A stretch of DNA of 64,000 nt. Origin: Mycolicibacterium komanii. GTDB taxonomy: Bacteria > Actinomycetota > Actinomycetes > Mycobacteriales > Mycobacteriaceae. Position numbers and translations under genes: made by a program. Numbering within the stretch: position 1 is the stretch's first letter; each line of letters starts with the position of its first letter. This document shows, piece after piece, positions 39,284-45,930 of the stretch. The notes under the pieces were generated by a model that saw only the letters and a list, made by a program, of their open reading frames with translations, made no database searches and had not been told where the DNA came from. The stretch lies in NCBI RefSeq assembly GCF_001050035.1, contig NZ_CVTA01000063.1, forward strand, positions 189,983-253,982. Direction: 5' to 3'.

Positions 39284-39816
39284 GGATCGCCGACCGGTTA
39301 CCCCGCAGCGAAGGCAACGTGACGGTCCGGCGGCTCCGGCACGGCGACGCGCACGCATTCGCGGCGGGCACCGACGATGCCGCAGTACGACGGTTCGGGC
39401 ACCTACCGCTGCGGGAGTACTCGGCAGAGGTCGTGCGTGGCCAGATCGACGGCGTCATCGCTCGCGGGCTGGCCGACGACACGCTCGCCGTGTTGGCCAT
39501 CGCGGACATGTTGTCCGACGATTTCCTCGGCAGCATCGTCCTTTTCGACATCCACGAGTCCACTGCGGAGGTCGGGTTCTGGTTGGCTCCGCAGGGACGC
39601 GGTCGTGGCGCGGCTCGTCAAGGCCTGTCGGCGGTCGCTGGCCTGGCCGCGGAGGCCGGACTCACCCGGCTGACCGCACGAACCGCCCCGGAGAACGTCG
39701 GATCTCGTCGGGTACTGGAAAGCGTCGGCTTCGTACAGACGGGCGGTCCCCGGAACGAGGCGACCCCATCCGGAGAAACGACGACGGTCTTGACGTACGA
39801 GTACTACGCTCGGTAG
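39280..39816 (+). CDS. GNAT-family N-acetyltransferase
   Basis: A 178-residue acetyltransferase of the RimJ/RimL-like type: VGFWLAPQGRGRGAARQGL carries the acetyl-CoA pyrophosphate loop (QGRGRGA), and TARTAPENVGSRRVLESVGF is the typical C-terminal segment. Substrate unknown. Translationally coupled to the DUF1801 gene. Confidence 0.87.
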   Translation: MRIADRLPRSEGNVTVRRLRHGDAHAFAAGTDDAAVRRFGHLPLREYSAEVVRGQIDGVIARGLADDTLAVLAIADMLSDDFLGSIVLFDIHESTAEVGFWLAPQGRGRGAARQGLSAVAGLAAEAGLTRLTARTAPENVGSRRVLESVGFVQTGGPRNEATPSGETTTVLTYEYYAR

Positions 39817-39840
39817 TACAAGGATGTCGGGAGGCGACGT

Positions 39841-40389
39841 ATGCGGTGGCGCGGGGTCAGTCATGTCGAGTTCGCAGTCCTGAACTACAACGAATCGATC
39901 GCGTTCTACGACGCGCTGTTCGGCTGGCTGGGGTACAGCAGCTTCTCGTCGTTGAACATGGAGTACCAGTCGATCTACTACATGACGCGCTACGTCAACC
40001 CCCACAGTTACATCGGAATCCAGCCCGCCCGCACCGGCGCCAAGTTGACCCACGCCGACCAGGCCGTCGGCATCAACCACATCGCCCTGTGGGCACGCAG
40101 CCGGAAAGAAGTCGACCGCTTCCATCGCGAGTTCCTGACCCCGCGCGACATCCCGGTCACCGACATACCCCGGGAGTATCCGCAGTACTGGCCCGGCTAC
40201 TACGCGGTGTTCTTCGACGACCCGATCAACGGCATCCACTGGGAACTGGCGTGGGTGCCGAAAGTGCCGACACCCCACCATATTTGGTCGTTCTACCGCG
40301 CGCTGCGCGTGTTGACGAAGGCCAGGCCGGACCTGGCGAACACCGTGCCGGGGGTGACCTGGCAGGCGAGACGAACGCTACCGCGTTGA
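39841..40389 (+). CDS. VOC family (glyoxalase-like) protein
   Basis: A 182-residue VOC protein: VSHVEFAVLNYNESIAFYD at the start with a possible metal-ligand His, and INHIALWARSRKEVDRFHREFL opening the second half, with WELAWVPK at the end of the core. Likely a metal-dependent or metal-independent lyase/dioxygenase-type fold with unknown substrate. Separated from the GNAT gene by 24 bases. Confidence 0.85.
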   Translation: MRWRGVSHVEFAVLNYNESIAFYDALFGWLGYSSFSSLNMEYQSIYYMTRYVNPHSYIGIQPARTGAKLTHADQAVGINHIALWARSRKEVDRFHREFLTPRDIPVTDIPREYPQYWPGYYAVFFDDPINGIHWELAWVPKVPTPHHIWSFYRALRVLTKARPDLANTVPGVTWQARRTLPR

Positions 40390-40396
40390 CGGCCGA

Positions 40397-40663
40397 TCAC
40401 GGTGCGGGGATGGTCACCCGTACCGAGCCGTCGCACATCTGCACGGTCGGACCGGCCACCCGCACCGAACCGTCGCACAGCCGCGTCTGAGGGGTGTGCA
40501 CCCAACCGTCGCCGGGAACCGCGGGATCGGCGTACTCGATCCTCCACTGCGGATGCGGTGACGGCGTAGCGGTCGCAGATCCCGCGGCCAGTCCCGCCGC
40601 GGCCCCGACGGCACCCGCCAACGTCGCCCCGACCAGTGTCTTCTTCAGCCAGTTCGTAGTCAT
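40397..40663 (-). CDS. Small exported protein with tandem CDGSVRV repeats
   Basis: An 88-residue protein with a signal peptide (LKKTLVGATLAGAVGAAAGLA, cleavage near ATA-TPSP) and a short mature part in which CDGSVRV occurs twice, 14 residues apart. The two Cys residues could form a disulfide. It belongs to no family I recognise. The 7-bp gap to the convergent VOC gene holds nothing. ATG 40663 is used. Confidence 0.7.
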   Translation of the reverse strand: MTTNWLKKTLVGATLAGAVGAAAGLAAGSATATPSPHPQWRIEYADPAVPGDGWVHTPQTRLCDGSVRVAGPTVQMCDGSVRVTIPAP

Positions 40664-40789
40664 TCCCGTGTCGTTCCTTCCGCGAAGGCGTCGCGCTGTG
40701 TCGCGTCGCCGATGCGGCCAGTACAAGGTGCGAGACGGGCTACCGATCCCAAGAAACGTGGCCACCGGAATCGGGTTCAATGTTTCTCG

Positions 40790-41275
40790 ATGGCACGCAC
40801 ACATACCGCGTCGAAGGTGGTCAAGGCTCCGTTGAGCCGTGTCTTCGAAGCGCTCGTCGACCCCGAGGCGCTCGCCGAGTGGCTGCCCCCGGCCGGGATG
40901 ACCGGCCGATTCGAACACTTCGACGCCCGCCCCGGGGGCTCCTACCGGATGATCGTGACGTACGTCGACCCGCCCGCGCACGGGCCTAAGACCGACGCCC
41001 ACTCTGACGTCATCGAGGGTCGATTCGTCGAAATAGAACCCGACGACCGGGTGGTCCAAACCATCGAGTTCGACTCGGCCGATACGACTTTCGCCGGGAC
41101 GATGACCATGACGTGGACGGTGACGCGAGTCGACGGCGGGACGCGCGTGGAACTGCGCGCCGACGACGTGCCCCTCGGGATCTCGGCGGCCGACCACGCG
41201 GACGCGATGAACTCCTCACTGGACAACCTGGCCGCCTATCTCGCCAAGCGGCAGATCGTGTTTCGCGCCGAGTGA
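40790..41275 (+). CDS. SRPBCC / AHSA1-type protein
   Basis: A 161-residue START-like protein of the activator of Hsp90 ATPase-homologue type: VVKAPLSRVFEALVDPEALAEWLPP, PGGSYRMIVTY, and the C-terminal helix SLDNLAAYLAKRQ. Ligand unknown. ATG 40790 follows CAATGT (40778-40783) by 6 nt. Confidence 0.85.
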   Translation: MARTHTASKVVKAPLSRVFEALVDPEALAEWLPPAGMTGRFEHFDARPGGSYRMIVTYVDPPAHGPKTDAHSDVIEGRFVEIEPDDRVVQTIEFDSADTTFAGTMTMTWTVTRVDGGTRVELRADDVPLGISAADHADAMNSSLDNLAAYLAKRQIVFRAE

Positions 41276-41426
41276 GACAGTCAAGCGATGCACGCACGAT
41301 GCATTTGGCCGATTTCCCCGTGCACAGGATTGAGCGAGTTTCCTTTGGGTAGACCTGTGCCCGAGCTAGGGGGGTGGGCAAAGTGCCCGCGGATCGACTA
41401 GCTCCAGACACAAAGGAGCAAACGAA

Positions 41427-41705
41427 ATGCAGAAAACAGTGGCAGTCGGCGCAATGACGCTCAGCTTGCTGTTCGGCGGCGCCGGCGTGGCGAACGCGAC
41501 CGATCTGACCGTGCCCGCAACGACCACCACAACGGTCGCTCAGCAGGACGTCGAGCACGAGCAGGAGAGCGACAACACGGGCCTGTGGGGGCTCGCGGGG
41601 CTCCTCGGCCTGTTGGGCCTGCTCGGACTGAAGAAGCGCAGGGACGCCGACCACCCGGTCGTCCGGAACACCGGCACGGCCAATCCGCCGCCGCCGCGCG
41701 CGTAG
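41427..41705 (+). CDS. Exported WGxxGxxG-CTERM small protein
   Basis: A 92-residue protein with a signal peptide (about 1-24, ending VANA), a Thr-rich linker, an acidic spacer, then WGLAGLLGLLGLLGLKKRR, the WGxxGxxG pattern of a C-terminal hydrophobic helix followed by a basic cluster, and an unusual extra Pro-rich tail. This layout suggests a C-terminal membrane anchor or sorting signal; the processing enzyme is not known here. AAAGGAG lies 8 nt before the ATG. The 151-bp gap upstream has only a weak GGGCA-AAG-TGCCC hairpin (41376-41388). Confidence 0.78.
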   Translation: MQKTVAVGAMTLSLLFGGAGVANATDLTVPATTTTTVAQQDVEHEQESDNTGLWGLAGLLGLLGLLGLKKRRDADHPVVRNTGTANPPPPRA

Positions 41706-41722
41706 CTCCTGATCGATTTACG

Positions 41723-41759
41723 GCCCCCGCCAGGTGACAAGCCTGGCGGGGGCTTCTCG
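41723..41759 (+). terminator. Strong intrinsic terminator-like hairpin
   Basis: GCCCCCGCCAGG (41723-41734) and CCTGGCGGGGGC (41742-41753) pair perfectly with a 7-nt loop, followed by TTCTCG. It ends the WGxxGxxG gene and separates it from the DUF2993 gene. The tail is poor in T, as is usual for mycobacterial terminators. Confidence 0.8.
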
Positions 41760-41785
41760 AGCACCGATAGGGCAGAATCGCGCAC

Positions 41786-42820
41786 GTGACGCAGCCGCCG
41801 CACCGCCCGGGTCCGCCTGACTGGCGGGGCCGCGGCGCGCCGCCCCCGCATCCGGGTCGGCGACGACCGCCGCCCCGGCCACCGGAGCCGCCTACGCAAC
41901 CGGCTCCGGCGCACCACGAGCAGCCGACCGAGCAGCTTCGCGCACGCAGGGGGCCCGCGAGTGCGGGTCCCACACAACGTATTCCGCGCCCGCCGTCACC
42001 CGCCGACGTGCGGCCGACCCAGCAGATCGAACGGCCGGCTCCGCCACCGCCGCCGTCGTTTCGACCCGCTCCGGACTCCGGTGAGAAACCGCGGCGCCGC
42101 CATGGTCTGAACAAGACGACGATCGCGCTCCTCGTGGTCATCGTGGTCGCCCTGTTGGCCGGTGGCCTGGCCGGTGGCGAGCTCTACGCCCGGCAGCGCG
42201 CGGACAGCATCCTCACCGAGGTCGCCGAGTGCGTGACCGAGGACGGCGTCAAGATCTCGTTCGGTGTCAATCCGCCGTTCCTGTGGCAACACATGACCGG
42301 GCACTACACCGACATCTCGGTCACCACCGACGGCAACCGGGTGCAGGGCGCCGACGGCATGACCGCGCAGGTCACCCTCGCCGGCGTGCGGCTGCAGGAC
42401 ACCGGTGACTCCAAGGGCACCATCGGATCACTCGACGCGACCCTGAGTTGGAAGTCGGCCGGTATCAAGGAAACCGTCGCCGCCAACCTGCCCGGCGTCG
42501 GCAATCTGGTCACCGGGGTCCGCACCGACGCCGCGGCGGAGACGGTGGTCCTGGAGGCCGGCGACAACAGCGTCACCGCGAAGCCCGTCGTCACCGATGG
42601 CGACCTCAACCTGCAGGTTCTCGACGTCACCGGCCCGCTGCCCAAGGACGCGGTGCAGACGGCGCTGAACGACCTGACCAAGAAACTCAACGACAACTAC
42701 CCGCTGGGGATCCACGCCGACAGTGTCGAGGTCACCGACTCCGGCGTCGTCGGCACGTTCTCGAGTCGGGACGCCGCCATTCCCAAGGAGGACGCCAACC
42801 CCTGCTTCGCGCGCCTCTAG
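41786..42820 (+). CDS. DUF2993 domain membrane-anchored protein (LmeA-type fold)
   Basis: A 344-residue protein: a Pro-rich, probably disordered cytoplasmic tail (1-105), one transmembrane segment (about 109-133, TIALLVVIVVALLAGGLAGG), and an extracytoplasmic DUF2993 domain (about 135-344). DUF2993 proteins such as LmeA bind phospholipids and take part in lipoglycan maturation; this one is a paralogue whose ligand is unknown. GTG 41786 is 7 nt after a CAGAAT -10-like box (41773-41778). Confidence 0.83.
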   Translation: MTQPPHRPGPPDWRGRGAPPPHPGRRRPPPRPPEPPTQPAPAHHEQPTEQLRARRGPASAGPTQRIPRPPSPADVRPTQQIERPAPPPPPSFRPAPDSGEKPRRRHGLNKTTIALLVVIVVALLAGGLAGGELYARQRADSILTEVAECVTEDGVKISFGVNPPFLWQHMTGHYTDISVTTDGNRVQGADGMTAQVTLAGVRLQDTGDSKGTIGSLDATLSWKSAGIKETVAANLPGVGNLVTGVRTDAAAETVVLEAGDNSVTAKPVVTDGDLNLQVLDVTGPLPKDAVQTALNDLTKKLNDNYPLGIHADSVEVTDSGVVGTFSSRDAAIPKEDANPCFARL

Positions 42821-43047
42821 CCGCGATCGCGCAGGTACCGCGCGACGAGCGCGATGACGGTGAGCAGCACGGCCACCGCCACCAGGCCCGCCAGCACGGT
42901 CCACGCGACGAGACCGGCGTCGACCGGGCGGCCCATGATCTCGGCGCGACGCCAGTAGACCGCGCCGATCAGGACGGCCTTGACGACGATCAGGATCGAG
43001 GCGATGCGTAGAGCGGTGGACAGCGGCACCTCATCGAGAGTAGGCAC
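42817..43047 (-). CDS. Small two-helix membrane protein
   Basis: A product of about 76 residues with two hydrophobic helices (LRIASILIVVKAVLIGAVYW and WTVLAGLVAVAVLLTVIALV) joined by a short polar loop, and a basic end RYLRDRG. The stop codon shares CTAG with the convergent DUF2993 gene. The start is GTG 43047 or GTG 43029. No family assigned. Confidence 0.6.
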   Translation of the reverse strand: MPTLDEVPLSTALRIASILIVVKAVLIGAVYWRRAEIMGRPVDAGLVAWTVLAGLVAVAVLLTVIALVARYLRDRG

Positions 43048-43064
43048 CGACGCACCGCCGCGCA

Positions 43065-43178
43065 CTACACGAGCGGGACCGTGGTGATGGCTCCGCCGAC
43101 TGCGAAGACGCATCCCGACAACAGCAGCGTGAGCCCGGCGAACAGCAGTGCGACCAGAATTTTCGTGTACGTAAACAT
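43065..43178 (-). CDS. 37-residue small hydrophobic protein, possible lipoprotein
   Basis: ATG 43178 to TAG 43065-43067 encodes a tiny protein with a single hydrophobic helix (ILVALLFAGLTLLLSGC) ending in a lipobox-like LSGC, and about 14 residues after it. TAGCTT lies 7 nt upstream, the leaderless spacing. The reading frame starts within 21 bases of the next gene's end. It has no family support; a peptide this short can be chance. Confidence 0.45.
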   Translation of the reverse strand: MFTYTKILVALLFAGLTLLLSGCVFAVGGAITTVPLV

Positions 43179-43257
43179 GGGGATAAAGCTAGGACGACGG
43201 GATCAAAAGGGAAGCAGGGGTTTCCCTGGCTTTCGGCGCCGCTGGAGCAGGGTCTGA

Positions 43258-43950
43258 TCAGTCCAGGGTCACGGCGATCTCGGGGCTCAGTCGATAGCCG
43301 GGCGCGAGTGGCAGCGTGTCACCGCTCCAGAACGAACCGGGATCGAACCAGTTGTAATGCTTCTCCGACGTCAGCAGCCCCATCTCCTCGTAGGTGATGG
43401 CGACGGTCTCCGCGCAGTACGCGGTCTGCATCCCCACCTGGACCTGCTCCTGCTTTCTGCGTACCGTCGCGTCCCGAACCCTCTTGTGCACGAACGGAAT
43501 TCCGCGCGTGAAGTCGGTGACGGCGAGGCGCCCGCGAAACCAGCGGCCGGTCAGCCGCGCGGTGCTCGGAAACGGCGTGCCATCCATGCGGGCGACGACC
43601 TTCAACGCCCGGTCCTCCTGCTCGCGGTTGGCGTACGGCGTGAGCTGACGCAGCCAGCAGCGCTGGTGATAATTGTTGATCCACCGCTCCACCACCTGGC
43701 GGGCGTCGTTGAGTTGCACGCCGCGCTGGTTGCGGCCGGTCCACATGTCGGTCAGCTTGTCGCCGAGTTCGGCGTGCCAGATCAGCGGCGGCAGATCCTC
43801 GATCGCGATCGTCATCCCGACGTGGTTGACCGGACTGTTGGTCAACGACTGGATCGCCCGGTCGGGCCCGGAGCGTCCGCGAAAGAGCCACAGGTCGCCG
43901 GTGCGCGTCGCCTCCAGCGCCTGTTCCAACGACACGGTGGTTGGTTTCAC
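43258..43950 (-). CDS. YiiX/YaeF-like permuted papain-fold protein
   Basis: A 230-residue protein with the circularly permuted NlpC/P60 (papain-like) order: GDLWLFRGRSGPDRAIQ, the catalytic His in VNHVGMTI, and the Cys in AYCAETVAI later. Such proteins are cysteine hydrolases or amidases of unknown substrate (peptidoglycan or lipids). No signal peptide is seen. The 80-base region downstream of its stop contains AGGGAA-N8-TTCCCT (43208-43227), a weak hairpin. Confidence 0.78.
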   Translation of the reverse strand: MKPTTVSLEQALEATRTGDLWLFRGRSGPDRAIQSLTNSPVNHVGMTIAIEDLPPLIWHAELGDKLTDMWTGRNQRGVQLNDARQVVERWINNYHQRCWLRQLTPYANREQEDRALKVVARMDGTPFPSTARLTGRWFRGRLAVTDFTRGIPFVHKRVRDATVRRKQEQVQVGMQTAYCAETVAITYEEMGLLTSEKHYNWFDPGSFWSGDTLPLAPGYRLSPEIAVTLD

Positions 43951-43977
43951 AACCGCAGCTTAGGCAGACTGACCGCT

Positions 43978-44154
43978 ATGCGCGGTATCTGGAAGTGGGT
44001 CGGGCTGGCGAGCGTCGCGGGTGTGGTGGCGGGCGGCGTGCTGGTCGCGCGCGATCAGCGGCGCCGCAACTCCTACACGCCCGAGGACATCAGGGCGCGG
44101 CTGCACCAGCGGGTCGCCGAAGCCAACGCGGACGGTCAGGACTCGACCGCGTAG
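43978..44154 (+). CDS. Small single-helix membrane protein
   Basis: A 58-residue product with one transmembrane helix ([20 protein letters not shown]) followed by a basic-rich short domain ([25 protein letters not shown]). CAGACT at 43965-43970 lies 7 nt before the ATG. The last 19 bases overlap the convergent cyclase gene. Similar small proteins occur in mycobacteria; function unknown. Confidence 0.6.
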   Translation: MRGIWKWVGLASVAGVVAGGVLVARDQRRRNSYTPEDIRARLHQRVAEANADGQDSTA

Positions 44155-44921
44155 AGCCGGTGTGACCCGCTGAACCCCTTGAGCTCGGCGTCGCGGCCGT
44201 CGCCGAACGCGATGTCGTCGACATCGGCGAGCGCGTCGCGCACCACCTCGCTCACCAGCACCTCACCGCCGTTGGCTTCGTTCGCCACCCGCGCGGCCAT
44301 CGCGACGTTGCGTCCGAACAGGTCGTCGCCGCGGCGCACTGACTTACCCATGTGGATTCCCATGCGAACACGAATACCGTTGGGCGGCCTACGAAGTGAC
44401 CGTTGCACATCCATGCTGCACCGCACCGCCTCCTCGGGTTGGGCGAACGCCACCATGAATCCGTCGCCCTGGCTCTTCACCACGTAGCCCGAATGCTTGT
44501 TGACGTGGCGGCGCACCATCTTGTCGTGCCGACCCAGCAACCGGACGAAGGCGCGGTCGCCGATGCGCTCGTTGAGTGCGGTCGAGTCCTCGATGTCGGA
44601 GAACAGGATCACCATCTTGCCGCTTGGCGCGAGCCTGGCCAGGTCCGGTCGTTCCACCTCGGCCCAGTCCGCGAGGTCCTCGATCGAGGTTCGCACCGCC
44701 GCGCCGAAGCCGTCCTTGCGCAGGATATTCGCGGTCTGCCACACCTGCTTCACCGCTTCGCGACCACCGCTGAGCAGCATGTTCTTGGTGTCGAGGCGCC
44801 GGCGAGCCTCGTCGAGTTCCTCGCGCTGACGGGTGTACCGAATCCACAGCACGCCGAGCGCGACGGCTTCGGCCGCCGCGGCAATCGCCAGAATGTAGGC
44901 CGCGATCTGGGCTCCGGTCAC
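44136..44921 (-). CDS. Membrane-anchored class III adenylate cyclase
   Basis: A 261-residue cyclase: one N-terminal transmembrane segment (about 5-27), a coiled-coil-like linker, and a class III catalytic domain with metal-binding [16 protein letters not shown] and the VRMGIHMG segment. The Asp residues of FSDIED and GDG should bind Mg ions. It makes cAMP from ATP; the regulator is unknown. It starts 26 bases from the divergent gene at 44947. Confidence 0.9.
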   Translation of the reverse strand: MTGAQIAAYILAIAAAAEAVALGVLWIRYTRQREELDEARRRLDTKNMLLSGGREAVKQVWQTANILRKDGFGAAVRTSIEDLADWAEVERPDLARLAPSGKMVILFSDIEDSTALNERIGDRAFVRLLGRHDKMVRRHVNKHSGYVVKSQGDGFMVAFAQPEEAVRCSMDVQRSLRRPPNGIRVRMGIHMGKSVRRGDDLFGRNVAMAARVANEANGGEVLVSEVVRDALADVDDIAFGDGRDAELKGFSGSHRLYAVES

Positions 44922-44946
44922 CCCTCAAGTATTGGATGCTGATTCT

Positions 44947-45921
44947 GTGACGCCCGCGGAGCCCCCGTATTACGAGAGTCGCTACATCCGCGCCAACCAC
45001 CCCGAGTCGCCCCAGGCGCTGTGGTTGCGGGAGACCCTGCTGCTCCCCACCGCAGGTGAGCCGGTTGCCGATGTATGGGTGATGATCTTCGATCCCGACG
45101 GTGCGGGCAACCGCGCGCTCAAGGAGCCGTATCCGATCGACTCGGCCGACTACGGCTACGACGACAACGCCGGGACTGACACCTGGACCGCGCGTATCGG
45201 CGCGACCGTGCTCGACGACCGGTCGGCCGAGGGCGTGGTCACCGGCGGTCACCGCTCGGCGCGCTGGGACCTGCGGATCACCCCGGGCGACGAGCCGGAG
45301 GTCCGGCTGCTCAGTGACCGTGCCTACGCGGCACGGTTTCCGACCGCAAAAACCACGGTGCGCCATCCCCTCGCCCGGTTCGACGGGCTGCTCGAACTCG
45401 ATGACGTCCGCCTCGTGCTCGACGGGTGGAGCGGCAGCGTCAACCACAACTGGGGCACGCGGCACACGCCGTCCTACGCGTACGGTCAGGTCTGCGGGTT
45501 CGACAATGCGCCCGATACGACGCTCGAAATCGTCACCGCCCGTGCCGCGCTCGGACCGGTGCTGCTACCGGGTGTGACGCTGTTCGTGTTCCGGCACGCC
45601 GGCCAGGAGTTCGCGGTGCGTTCGATCCGCGGGAGCCTGCAGACTCACGGCCGCTACCGCCCGTTCACGTGGACGTTCGGCGGGCGGATCGGCGAGCAGA
45701 TGATCGAGGGCGAGATCGTCGCCGAACCGTCCGATGTGATCGGGCTGACGTACACCGACACCGACGGCGCCGCGAAGTACTGCTACAACTCCGCAATCGC
45801 CACCTGCCGAATTCAGGTGGCGGGCAAGGCGTTCGAACGTGCCGAGCTGGTCGCCCACCGTCGCGCGATGTTCGAGATCCTCACCAACGACCGCCACGCG
45901 GCGGTGCCGCTGCTGGCTTGA
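44947..45921 (+). CDS. Hypothetical protein, beta-rich, possible AttH/CrtC-like lipocalin fold
   Basis: A 324-residue soluble protein without signal peptide or helices of membrane length. It has an arrangement of strands with motifs PPYYESRYIRANHP near the start and SVNHNWGTRH about the middle, seen in AttH/CrtC-like hydratases and related mycobacterial proteins. I cannot support a function; lipid or terpenoid binding is a guess. GTG 44947 is chosen over TTG 44932. Convergent with the aminotransferase fusion gene. Confidence 0.65.
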   Translation: MTPAEPPYYESRYIRANHPESPQALWLRETLLLPTAGEPVADVWVMIFDPDGAGNRALKEPYPIDSADYGYDDNAGTDTWTARIGATVLDDRSAEGVVTGGHRSARWDLRITPGDEPEVRLLSDRAYAARFPTAKTTVRHPLARFDGLLELDDVRLVLDGWSGSVNHNWGTRHTPSYAYGQVCGFDNAPDTTLEIVTARAALGPVLLPGVTLFVFRHAGQEFAVRSIRGSLQTHGRYRPFTWTFGGRIGEQMIEGEIVAEPSDVIGLTYTDTDGAAKYCYNSAIATCRIQVAGKAFERAELVAHRRAMFEILTNDRHAAVPLLA

Positions 45922-45930
45922 CGGCGGTGT

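Noticed and set aside
41337..41352. GTTT...GGGTA resembling a SigF promoter upstream of the WGxxGxxG gene
   Set aside because: The two elements are only about 5 nt apart; SigF promoters need about 16 nt.
43208..43227. AGGGAA-N8-TTCCCT hairpin downstream of the papain-fold gene
   Set aside because: Stem of six with no U-tract; may end transcription weakly but not enough evidence.
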